Assembly: GCA_029851415.1 (NCBI GenBank)
Contig: CM056742.1
Coordinates: forward strand, 76,374,748-76,438,747
Direction of reading: 5' to 3'
Origin: Eretmocerus hayati
Taxonomy: Eukaryota; Arthropoda; Insecta; Hymenoptera; Aphelinidae
Length of the DNA: 64,000 nt
The position numbers and the translations under genes are program-made. The notes beneath the pieces are model-generated. The model did not search any database. It was not told where the DNA came from and saw only the letters and a list, made by a program, of their open reading frames with translations. This document shows, piece after piece, positions 22,265 to 32,513 of this stretch. How positions within the stretch are numbered: position 1 is the stretch's first letter; each line of letters starts with the position of its first letter.

Positions 22265-22308
22265 ATTGATAACCTTTATCCGCCCGAGGGCAAAATTAAA
22301 AAATACAG
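22243..22308 (-). mobile_element. Very short 3' end of the CR1-like LINE
   Basis: On the minus strand this reads TTTTGCCCTCGGGCGGATAAAGGTTATC followed by a (ATCA)n-type tail. It is the same terminal hairpin (GCCC..GGGC) and simple tail as the 3' end of the copy at 18467. It appears to be a 5'-truncated insertion only tens of bases long. Confidence 0.55.
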
Positions 22309-22330
22309 AGAGAGAGCTGGTGTGAAGGGT

Positions 22331-23740
22331 ATGTCTACCATCACGCAGGCGCGTCTCAGCTCTCACGGCAAGACGGGGATATCTCCCCTTGCCCCACGGA
22401 CCACTGTCACCGGCCGCAATGAGAAGCCCGCTACCACCAAAGGCTCTACTTTTGCCGCGAGGAATGACGAGCAGCGGTTGTCGTTTGATGCGCTACCAAC
22501 TTGCAGCGGTGGCAGCACCTCAACACTCGCCATCAGTGGCACGAAAATTTTCATAGCAGAGACGCAGGATATTGGCACATCACAGCCATTTCTCTCAAAA
22601 TCCCTAGGAAATAGCTGTGGAATATCCCAGGACTGGAGAGACAGGAGATCAGTACAGCCGACGAGTCCAGCGACGACGCCAGCACCGGATTATCTCAGAG
22701 ATAAGTGGGTTTTAATTCCGCAGAGTACTCTGGATCTCTTTTTTCAACAAAATGATTCAACTCAGAAGCGGCTCGACGAGATAATGTCCCTCCTGAACCG
22801 ACATGATGTCGCCATCTCTTCTTCGCTACCCGCACCAGCAGTGAGTGCGGTGAGTGATCAACTGTTAGCACGCATGTCGTATCTGGAGGAACTCATAGAG
22901 AAGCAAAACTTCAAGCTGGAGGAGTTTCACCTAAATCGTGAGCTGCTCCTTGAGGAAAATACCTTAATGAAAAGCCAGATCTCACATCTGACTGATCTTT
23001 TGAAAGATAACCAGGGCACTCTGCGAAAATCTAATGTTAGTAATGAAATTAAGTCTTCCATTTCTGAGCTTTCGCATCAATCCTCGGGTCCAGATCCGCA
23101 AGTTCGAACGAATTTTTCTAACCATTCACGTGCTGGGCAGCAAAGTACTGAACTCAGGGGTGAAGGTCCTGAGTGCGGCCAATCAATCATAACCGGGGCT
23201 TTGAAGAATGACTCTACTGCCTCGGAGGAAGAGGTATGTAATATTTCCTATGCAGTACTCAAGTCCATCCTTCCCTCGCTGAAGAGGGAAAACATCACTG
23301 ATGTTTGTGTTTTGCAGCCTGGGTGCGTGTCCGGGAGGGCAAATCCAATACATGACAATAGATCGACCAATTCATCGCCACAAGCCCCGGATACCCGTTC
23401 ACGTTCTATTCAGTCTTGCTTAGAACAACTCTCGTGCAGCCATCTAGCCAGGGAAGGGATGAGAGCCAAGCGCTCGATTGCCAACAATTATTTCACAACT
23501 CATAAGATCGAGCCCACATCGCTTGACCCTGAAGCGAAAGCCCATGTGCCAGACCGAAAGATTTACATCAATGAGGTGTTACCCCGTGAAAAATACAAGA
23601 ATTATATTCATTTGAGGCCACTTGCACGGAGCTTAGGTTTCAAATATGTTTGGCACAGCGATGAACGCTTCTGGGTCGTGCGTAGGAATGACGAGAGAGC
23701 GCATGCATTCGAGTCCCTCACTGAGCTCCATGTCATTTAA
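22331..23740 (+). CDS. CR1/L2-like LINE ORF1 protein, 469 aa, intact
   Basis: The ATG at 22331 opens an uninterrupted 469-codon frame. The N-terminal half is Ser/Thr/Pro-rich and disordered-looking. A coiled coil spans roughly residues 175-240 (LLARMSYLEELIEKQ onward). The C-terminal segment from about residue 405 (KIYINEVLPREKYKNYIHLR, then GFKYVWHSDERFWVVRRND) resembles the baculovirus FP25K C-terminal domain found in many insect LINE ORF1 proteins, which bind the element RNA. ORF2 follows on the same strand after about 130 bases. This is the only intact ORF in the LINE nest. It belongs to a copy whose ORF2 is deleted, so the element itself cannot move alone. Confidence 0.75.
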   Translation: MSTITQARLSSHGKTGISPLAPRTTVTGRNEKPATTKGSTFAARNDEQRLSFDALPTCSGGSTSTLAISGTKIFIAETQDIGTSQPFLSKSLGNSCGISQDWRDRRSVQPTSPATTPAPDYLRDKWVLIPQSTLDLFFQQNDSTQKRLDEIMSLLNRHDVAISSSLPAPAVSAVSDQLLARMSYLEELIEKQNFKLEEFHLNRELLLEENTLMKSQISHLTDLLKDNQGTLRKSNVSNEIKSSISELSHQSSGPDPQVRTNFSNHSRAGQQSTELRGEGPECGQSIITGALKNDSTASEEEVCNISYAVLKSILPSLKRENITDVCVLQPGCVSGRANPIHDNRSTNSSPQAPDTRSRSIQSCLEQLSCSHLAREGMRAKRSIANNYFTTHKIEPTSLDPEAKAHVPDRKIYINEVLPREKYKNYIHLRPLARSLGFKYVWHSDERFWVVRRNDERAHAFESLTELHVI

Positions 23741-23871
23741 ACGGCATGTCGAATAGTCGGATAGTGCCCGGAATGACTCTACCATTCCAAATCAGAGTAA
23801 AAATTCGGCAGCAGCATTGGTGAGGACGCCCTGACTAGACATCGCTGCCGGGGGGTCAGAAGGGAGAGGTA

Positions 23872-24860
23872 GTTCCTTAAAGGCGGGGTTTATCAATCTC
23901 AATCCCTTAACGGATAAGATTGTGCATCTGCGCTTGCTTGTTGCTAGCGATCCCTCCTAACATCTTTTTGGGGTGGCTGAGTCGAAACTGAATGAGTATG
24001 TGAATGACAGTCTCGTTCAGATATCGGGCTCTTCGCTGTTGAGACAGGATCGCAACAGAGAGGGTGGTGGGGTTGCCTTGTATGTGCGCAATGATTTCAA
24101 GGTAGAGAAGCTAATTTCGTCTAAAATCTCTGGCCCAGGGAAACCTAGTGTTCCTGAATTTCTTTTCTGTAGAGTACAGCAGGGTAACTCCCCTCCAATT
24201 TTAGTCGTGGTAATTTACAGACCCCCGAAAATCGCCATGCAGAAGGATGACGGTCTGTTTGGTTCGTTACGCCGGTGTGTGGAGATTATAGTCACAAAAT
24301 TATAATGGGAGATAGGAACGCGGATTTGTTAGACACTGCCCACGCCGACACCAAGACACTGTCTGCACTGAGAGAAGAACTTGCCTTGCAGATAGTGCAG
24401 CATTACTCGGCTCACCAACACACCCCAAATACATCTCATACATGGATTGACCACATTTATGTAGATGAGAATGACATGATCACTGACTTTCAAAACAGAC
24501 CCCTCCCCAGTTTCGGCGGGCACTCGGTCATTGACGTCACCATCAACGTCTTTACTCCCACTCTGCCGAGAAATCCCTTCATCTGCAGGGATTTTCGTAA
24601 CATCACTCCGGAGATATTGAATGACCGTTTGCTTCACTGTGACTGGACAGCTCTTGAAAATGCCGAGACCAGTTTGGAAGAAGCAATTCACTGCTTGGAT
24701 AAACATTTAAAGACCGTTATAGATGAATTAGCACCTGAAAAAACTATCAATCCGCAAAAAAATGACGCTCCCTGGATTGGTCCTGAGCTGAGGGTACTCA
24801 TGAAGGAGCGAGATGCGACGCGCAGGTGCTGGGAGCGGACTCAATATAACCAGCGCGGTT
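23872..24860 (+). pseudogene. LINE ORF2 endonuclease domain remnant
   Basis: Frames here encode an apurinic-like (EEP) endonuclease: KAGFINLNPLTDKI, an in-frame stop near 23959, then GVAESKLNE, GGGVALYVRNDF and VVIYRPPK. After a frameshift near 24300 come MGDRNADLLD, TSHTWIDHIYVDEND and GGHSVIDVTI, which correspond to the family's GDFN, ID and SDH boxes. The domain normally nicks target DNA to prime reverse transcription. In this copy the GDxN box is present (GDRNAD) and the final box reads GHSVID. A stop and a frameshift make it inactive. Confidence 0.75.
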
Positions 24861-25385
24861 GTGAGTCTTGGTGTCACTCTTGACAGTGAATTGACGTGGA
24901 AACCGCACATTAACCAAGTAACTAAGAAAGTCCACAGAGCCCTATACGGTCTGCGGTTCTTTGGGGCATGTATCACCAGACCTCTCCGAATTCGCCTAGT
25001 TAAGTCGCTGGTTCAACCGCATTCAGGCTATTGTACGGTCGTGTACCTCGACGCCACGGACGCACAGTGGCAACGGATGCAACGACTGAGCAATTCATGT
25101 GTGAGATAAACTTTTGATCTTAGGAGAGATGAGCACATTACCCCATTCAGGGAGCGTTTGGGTTGGTTACGTACTGATTCGCGGAGAATGTACTTCACAG
25201 CTCTCTTGGTGCATAAGATCATGCACTTAAGAGAACCTGGCTACCTAGCTGCATTGTTTACAAGGTACCAATCTGAACGCCCCGTACGTGGTAATGCAGA
25301 AGAGCGGGCACTCAAAGTTCCCATTATGAGACTTGAATATGGAAGAAGATCTTTCCAGGTTCAATGAGCTCACTTGTGGAACTTC
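24861..25385 (+). pseudogene. LINE ORF2 C-terminal region after an internal deletion
   Basis: At about 24860 the sequence jumps from the pre-RT linker (CCAGCGCGG) to GTGAGTCTTGGTGTCACTCTTG, skipping the whole RT core present in the inverted copy at 19675-20800. The frame then gives LGVTLDSELTWKPHI, RPLRIRLVKSLVQPH, a stop near 25105, and later MRLEYGRRSFQ. The junction has only a few bases of possible microhomology. It is a decayed remnant. Confidence 0.75.
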
Positions 25386-25940
25386 CTCCCTTCGGGCTTT
25401 CGGCAAATTCGAAAAATTTCACTTTTAACCCTCCTAGAGGATTGATGTAGACCAGAAACAGTACTTCAATCTTTGATAGGCTTGGACTCTTTCCAATTAG
25501 TCTTTTTCTAGTTTCAGTTGAGTTATGCGTGGCTTCCCTGTCACATTATTCTCTGATCTGTGATAGTTTCCGGGCCCATGTCTTTTTATACGTACTGATG
25601 TACCTTGAATAATTCCCTAATTTTTTTTGACTCGTGTTCATCTCTCGATTCCTCGATAATGACTAGTCACTTCCTGTGATACATAAAATTTTCTTGACCA
25701 AGTGACAAATTGTATAATATTTATATATTGATAATGACCGTTATATGTAGTTCATGTAACTGCATTTTCACTTTTGGGCTGGGTGAAGAGAGGGAATCAA
25801 TCAAGCTCGCACGCTCCTCACGGAACAGCTGTTCTGAGTTGCTGCCAGCAGGGTCGTCCCGACTACCGAGCAATGCAAATTATGCAAAGTTTGCAAAGTC
25901 TGCGCGCACGCGTACGTGAAACTTACACCTACATGGCCAA

Positions 25941-25991
25941 CACACGCACGCACGCACGCACGCACACACACATACACACACACACACACAC
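25941..25991. repeat. (CA)n / (CGCA)n microsatellite
   Basis: A run of CACGCACG units grades into CACACACA over about 50 bases. Confidence 0.9.
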
Positions 25992-27346
25992 TAATGCGTT
26001 CCCAGCAGCCGAACTGTAGCCTCAAATTGGTCGTAGTGCAGACGACAAATGATCTGTCAGGCTGATTGTTGCTAATAACGAACACGTTTAAGAGATTCCA
26101 GGTGGTCGTGAAGACCACCTGGGTATGAAAATGTATCTTGTTGAGATATCTAATAATACCAGGTGCCTGGATTTGGTTGATTTTTTGAAAGAATATCTTC
26201 CTACCTTACCGTGAAATTCATCAACAATATTGAGCTCTTCAGCACTTCATGGATTCTTCAAATTTGTCTCTCCTCATACCTACCAATTCTTGAATTGAAT
26301 AGCGTAGCATACTTGATCTCAATCGAGGAATGAATGAAAATTTTGGCTACACTTATTGCTACTAAAAGCGAGGTTTCCACCAGGCTCAAGTACATTGCAA
26401 TGATTGAATCACCACTTCATTTTCTATTCAACAACATTGTTGGATGATAGTATGTCTTTGCAGTACTATCCATCTACTCTCTCAGTATCAACAAGCTGAT
26501 ATATAGCTGAAGTATCATCTTTTCCTTCCATAGGTCGTCAAACTGCTGATCTAATCAGCAACCACTAAAATCACGCTTAAATCGATGAAAAAACTCCATA
26601 AATCCGGGTTCTAATATCGACATGAACACATTAACGACTTTTCCAGACCGAGTCACGACGAACTGAAGCATATTCGTTCGATATTTACTCATCTCGTACC
26701 ACGAGAGGCCCTGTATAGTTGATTATAATCAGGTATAAATCAGTGATTGTAGCTGAAATTCAGCTACAGTGGCTATTTTTCTCAGTAGAAAACCGTCGAC
26801 TGAAATATCAGCTTATAATAGCTGTATCAGTCAGCTAACATACCTGGAATCTCAGCTAACTTTTCTAGGACTAGTTTTGCCTTATATTTTCGTTACGCAA
26901 TAAAAATCAATTCGAAACATTGAGAACTCGCAAATGAACCTCATTTCATTCATTCTTCTTTTTAAATCGATAATGAAGCTTCTTCACTGCCCAGGATGGA
27001 ATAAATTAAAGTAAGAAAGAACTTTTGAAGAACATTATTGTACGCTGGCCGCGAAAATTTGCAGAATTTGCGAGGAAATTCAGCATGGCGTGAAAACGAC
27101 ATATGCGCAATCCACTCATTACCCATCATCCGTCCATCCACTCATCCCCATCCACCCATATGACCTTCTATCACATTATGTTCCTTTTACATAGTAACCC
27201 GATATACGGGAACCGCACAGACAGATTGTGACTAGGCATTCAACTGTTATTTTCATAATCCACAGATAGAACCAGTCAGACTGGTTGAAGTTTTCATTCA
27301 ACTAGCTGGCTGGAGTTTTTCGGAGAAATTTTTTACGGCGCGCAGA
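25992..27346. other. AT-rich non-coding interval
   Basis: No gene is supported. A perfect short stem-loop lies at 26098-26122 (CCAGGTGGTC / GACCACCTGG). Several GCTGA/TCAGC motifs cluster at 26750-26870. Confidence 0.4.
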
Positions 27347-27529
27347 TGGCCCGCTTTAGCCACTAAGGACCAGCTTTGGACGCAGGTGGCCCTTTTTTGA
27401 TCCAGGAGGCCCACTTTCGATCTAGGTTGCCCACTTTTGATACAGGTGGCTCACTTACGATACAGGTGGCACACTTTCGACCCAGGTGGCCCACTTTCGA
27501 TACAGGTGTGGCTCACTTGTGTTACAGGT
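27347..27529. repeat. ~24-bp tandem repeat (GGCCCACTTTCGATACAGGT)
   Basis: About seven degenerate units of GGCCCACTTTYGATMCAGGT follow each other and end exactly where the Gypsy LTR begins (27530). Confidence 0.75.
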
Positions 27530-27744
27530 TGTAGTGTACGCATGAAGTAGTATAAGAATGCATTGGCCGCAATTAATGTAAAGCGCAGCCACGTCGCAAC
27601 AAGAGCGACTCATCGTTGCACTCAGATGTTATATTCAGTCATTGTACAGCCGGCAGACTGACACTAGCCCCGCGCTGATTGTCATATATTATATTAATAA
27701 AGGAATATCTACCAGAACTCACAATAATTCACAGCATCATTACA
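27530..27744 (+). mobile_element. Probable 5' LTR of a Gypsy element
   Basis: The segment starts with TGTAGTGTACGC and ends with ATTACA, i.e. TG...CA. It contains a TATATTATATTAATAAA promoter/polyadenylation-like stretch, is followed by a primer-binding-like TGGCGACGAGG at 27746, and lies 5' of a gag ORF. No matching 3' LTR was found in the window, so the boundaries rest on position and termini. Confidence 0.6.
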
Positions 27745-27745
27745 T

Positions 27746-27756
27746 TGGCGACGAGG
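27746..27756 (+). promoter_or_regulatory. Probable tRNA primer-binding site
   Basis: TGGCGACGAGG lies one base after the LTR end, the usual location and TGG start of an LTR-element primer-binding site. The tRNA was not identified. Confidence 0.5.
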
Positions 27757-28048
27757 ATAAAAGAAGATATATCTGACGAGGATAAAAGAAGGTACATCCG
27801 ACGAGGATTAAAGCTGAAATAGCGCGATTAGTGCTGCAATTGCTTAGAAAGGTGAGCAAAAAAGCAAGACACGAGATCACACGGATCAAATTTGCATACG
27901 TCTCGCGACGAGCGATAAAGAATACGAGGCAGATGATCACTTACATGCAGATCAAGTCCCTAACCAAAGTATGTATAGAATAGGCTGATCAAGTTCCAAT
28001 TTTCGCATGGAGGCAGTATATTTTTGAGATCTCCCAGAAAATCCAGAA

Positions 28049-29066
28049 GTGAAAATCCAAGAACTATCAAAAAGTCAACTGATTGAAGTCTTGTTAAACG
28101 ACGAACCTCAAGGTATGTACCAATTGATACCTCTTGATGCTTCACGAGCAGTTTTACGGAAAATTCGAAACGCTCAACGAGAAGAGGAATTCAAAACAAG
28201 ATCAACAGATTTATCAGAAAGCATAGGAAGTGTATCGACATCTAGAGCACCGCAAGAAGGAAGAGCTCAGAATATTGAGACGGAGAAAGACCCTGGGAGT
28301 GAATCAACCCCAACGCACTATCTTTTTCCTGAGGTAAATAGTCATATTAAAATCAGTAATACAGTCACTAAATCAACGGATACAATGGAAAATATGGAAT
28401 TCCATAAAAACAGGCGAACGTGGGACGACTACATCGATAGAATGGAATTACACTTCGTGGCGAATGACGTCACAACGGAAGCAGAAAAAGTAGCCACATT
28501 GCTTATGAAATGAGGTATGGAGACATTTCAGCTCATTAAGGAATTATGCACTCCAATACATTCAAAAGACGAGAAATTCGACGAACTGAAAACTTTCATG
28601 AGTGAGCGACTTTGTTCTAAAAAGAGTATACGTATGGAACGTTGCAAATTCCATTGAGCTCGACAGAATAATGGCGAAACAATAGCAGACTACGTTGCAA
28701 GATTAAAAGAATCGGCATTATATTGGGAATTTGAAAACGTAGACGATGCTATGTGCGATCAATCAATAAGCGGTCTAGTAGATCGTGATACGAGAATTGC
28801 TTCATTCAGCGAGAAGAAACTCACATACAGCCTAGCTTTGCATATAGCTACTACCAGGGAAGCAGCGTCAAAGAATGCGAATGAAACGGATTGGATTCGC
28901 AACAGTACGGCCGTGCAACACCTTGGACATCAACGTCAGCAAAGGCAGAATACATATGTAGTAATCGACCTAGGCGCGATATGAAATCAGGTACACATAC
29001 AAACATTTGTTGTTGTTGTGGAATGCAGAAGAGTCACTTCACGAAAGATTGCAAATACAAAGATTA
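28049..29066 (+). pseudogene. Gypsy gag, broken by stops and a frameshift
   Basis: The frame carries a gag-like capsid region (TWDDYIDRMELHFVANDV, then a stop at 28511-28513). It continues in frame with FDELKTFMSERLCSKKS, a further TGA, and GETIADYVARLKESALYWEF, the typical retrotransposon gag core. After another stop near 28981, a shifted frame encodes a zinc-knuckle-like CCCCGMQKSHFTKDC at about 29006-29050 (C-x2-C-x5-H-x4-C, one residue longer than usual). Gag normally forms the capsid. At least three lesions make this copy dead. Protease and the RT palm are missing after it, and the related pol segment reappears at 36103. Confidence 0.75.
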
Positions 29067-30636
29067 AAACCTGCAACGTCTGCAATTTTCAGATAATTTT
29101 AAAAAGTTCAAGAATAAGAATTTTCAGTCAGCCACTTGTGCAGATTACCATCAGACCAGTCGTGTAAGTAGAATCATATACGTGGGTGTCGGTAATACTA
29201 ATACTAACCTATATATGCTTGCAATTTTGTGTTTTAACCACCGTGCATATATATATATATATATGCACGGTAGATCAATTCCATCGCGTCGCTCGTTATA
29301 ACATATAAAGCCGATATAGATCCATACCCTTCCAATCGATTCCTCATCGATTCACTCATACTATAATTCAACCAATCGATCCCGATATTCGGAAAGATAT
29401 TTGCATGTAATTGTAATTACGCGTGTCTATGTAGACGCAGGGTTCAAGCTGCCGAAAAGCGTCTCGAAGTGGGGCTCTGGCCGTCCGAGGGTATATGAAT
29501 CGTTGTGCGAGCAAAGCTCGCTCTCTTGTTCCTGGAAAGCCAAAGTGGCAATACATCCAGCTAAATAGACATTCGTCGAACAGGTCTCTCCGAGACACTA
29601 AAAGTAAGTCATCGCCCGGGTGCGATTTCATTAGAAAATACGATTTCCCCATAAGGCATCCTCGAGGTGTATATTGGGTGAAAGAGTGAAAATACGCGGC
29701 CTCGGTATGAATAAATCTGCTTAGACAGGGACGAAATACTTGGGCAATCATTTAGTTCGCGGTGGCTCATGAAATATCAAGAAAAATCCAGGCATACTGC
29801 CAAGCGTGCGTCGGCCGTCTCTTTACCCAGGATGGGGAATCGACTCACGATCGACCCGCATTACCCAGTGCTTTTGGATCGTGTAGGTTCTCACAGATAG
29901 GAAATTTTATCGCGTCCGCGCTAGAAAATCAACCTTTTACCATTCAACTCTGTGCGATGAGCCAAAAACCACGCGTATTCGAGTCTTTGCGGTGGTCCGA
30001 ACACCGTCATATAATAATTTATTATACACAAATTCAGAAGGAAATTTGGTAGGAAACAGATCACACTGATTATATGTTACAGATAGACGAGGCAGTTAAT
30101 ATACCAATATCACATATAAAATCTTCTAAAATCATGAAAACACCAATATATGGACAAATTCTAATATTTCTATGTACACGGTCGAGACTGTGGTTTGAAA
30201 CATAGTTACAATCAATAAATGAGTAATTTAATCGAACGACAATCTTTTCATGAGAGATCACCCTGATAATTTTCTTCCCCAATATTATTTTAAATATTTT
30301 CAGGTCCTCCCGTTTAAAATCAAAGTTTTTGCCTAAGTGCCACTTAGATATATATAACATCGATCAGAAAGCAGTATTAGATCGATAGATTTCAATTATA
30401 TATTCAAGATATCACGATATCCTGCATGCCTGTTTTAAAGATAGAATTTACGTAAAATTAACGTTCGATCAGGCACACGCATGGGTAAGCCGATTTTTCT
30501 GGGCTATATTATCGTTTGGGCATGTAATATAATCTAGTATCTATAATTTGAGTCCACATACATATAGCCATAGCAAAAATCGCCTGTGTACCAGCGTGCG
30601 CATCGATTGAAATGTAGAAATACGAAATTTCGATAT
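29067..30636. other. Non-coding interval between gag and a TIR element
   Basis: Apart from a perfect 32-bp AT-cored palindrome at 29240-29271, I see no gene or repeat. It probably represents an insertion or rearrangement within the Gypsy element. Confidence 0.35.
29240..29271. repeat. Perfect palindrome ACCGTGCA-(TA)n-TGCACGGT
   Basis: ACCGTGCA and TGCACGGT flank a pure TA run, so the 32 bases are fully self-complementary. Similar structures are cruciform-prone. Confidence 0.85.
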
Positions 30637-30957
30637 ACACCGTGTTTCAAAAGGTGTGTACATACCGTAACAGGGAGTTAGAAAAAATTTTGTATTTTCA
30701 GAAAAGTTTTTTTAGAAGTTTTGTAATAATTTTCAGATTTTGTAACTTTCAATAGAAAAAGTCACTTTTATCATTACATTTGTAATGTTTGAAATTCGGC
30801 GGCAATTGTTTGTTGTGTAATGATTCACCACTAATCATTACATAGACAATATGTAATGATTAGTGTAATGCTTTCGAGGTTATGTGTATTGAATAATAAA
30901 GAGAGCTCGAAATTATCCCGGCAGCATAATACGGCAAAGTCGGCAACGGGAGGTCAA
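30637..30957 (+). repeat. Left TIR of the CGCG-repeat element
   Basis: It pairs with 35470-35790. The outer half is AT-rich (AACAGGGAGTTAGAAAAAAT). The inner half holds TAATGATTAGTG and its complement, so the arm also folds on itself, and it ends with GGCAGCATAATACGGCAAAG. Confidence 0.8.
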
Positions 30958-30959
30958 AA

Positions 30960-32470
30960 AAAACGACTCTCGCATTTCTCCTCGACCATAGGAATTTCTC
31001 GTGTGCGCGAAAATTGCACACTGAGTGTACTCGAAGCCCGGAATCATAAGCTCATGTTGGCCATGGGAAATTCTCGCGTGCGCGGACAAGTCCCAATTTA
31101 ACGTACGCGAGGCACAACATCAGAACACCAGCAGTTCACCTCGACCATAGAAATCCCTCGCGTGCGCGAGCTTTCTACAACTAGGCGTACGCGAGCTCAA
31201 GAACAAGAGCGTATCTCGTCCGTGGGAATTTCTCGCGAGCGCGAAAAATTTCCGTCTCAAACTGCGTGAGGCCCAACATCAGAAACTTACGTCGGACTTG
31301 GAAAATTCTGGCGTGCGCGAAAAATTCTCAACTTCGCGTGCGCGAGGCTCAACATCGAAACTTTAGCAGTTCACCTCGACCATGTGAATGTCTCGCGCAC
31401 GAGAGAATTTTCACACAGAGTGTACGCGAGGTCCGCAATCAGAAGCTCTTGTCGGCCGAGGGAAATTCTCACGTGCGCGAAAAGCTTCCAACTTAGGGGA
31501 CTTGAGGCCCAACATCAAAACTCTTCACCTCGACCGAGAAAATTCCTCGCGTGCGCGTGCATTTCCCAACTAAGCGAACGCGATGCTCAAAATCAGGAGC
31601 ATATCTCGGCCGTGGGAATTTCTCACGTGCGCGGAAAATTTCCAACTTAGCGTGCGCGAGGCCCAACATGAAAGGATTATCTCGGGCGTGAAAAATCCTC
31701 GCGTGCGCGAAAAATTCTCAGCTTAGCGGGCGCGAGACCCAACATCAAGACTCCAGCAGTTCGACTTGACCATTGGCATACCTCGCGTGCGCGAGCCTTC
31801 CCCAACTATACGTGTGCGAAGCTCAGAATGTGAGGCTTATCTCAGTCGTAGAAACTTCTCACGTGCGCGGAAAATTCCCAAACGCGAGCGCGAGCTTAAA
31901 AATTGAAACTTTAGAATTCACTTCGACCACAGGAATTCCTCGCGTGCGCGAAAATAACCACAGTAAATGTACGTGAGGCTGAGATTCATAAGCTCATGTT
32001 GGCCATGGGAAATTCTCGCGTGCGCGAACAATTCCCAAGTTAACGTACGCGAGGCACAAAATCAGAACACCAGCAGTTCACTTCGACCAAGGAAATCCCT
32101 CGCGTGCGTGAGCAATCTACAACTAAGCGTACGCAAGCTCAAGAACATGAGGGTATCTCGACCATGGAAATTTCTCGCGTGCGCGAAAAATTTCCATCTC
32201 AAACTGCGTGAGGCCCAACATCAGAAACTTACGTCGGACTCAGAAAATTCTGGCGTGCGCAAAAAATTCTCAACTTCGCGTGCGCGAGGCTCAACATCAA
32301 AACTTTAGCAGTTCACCTCGACCATGGGAATTTCTCGCGCACGAGAGAATTTCCGCACAGAGTGTACGCGAGGTCGAAAATCAGAAGCTCTAGTCGGCCG
32401 GGGGAAATTCTCACTAATTTGTACAATGTCCCGGCTAGATTGGACCGAGAGTCCATAGTCGAAATAAACA

Positions 32471-32513
<43 letters not shown>

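Larger units (their letters stand above)
22331..25775 (+). mobile_element. CR1/L2-like LINE copy, plus strand, lacking the RT core
   Basis: The order is ORF1 (22331-23740), endonuclease remnant, deletion junction near 24860, ORF2 C-terminus, then a 3' UTR aligned with that of the minus-strand copy, ending near TTTTGGGCTGGGTGAAG at 25775. Sequence identity in the shared DAPWIGPELR and LDSELTWKPHI regions shows that both copies belong to one family. Confidence 0.8.
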
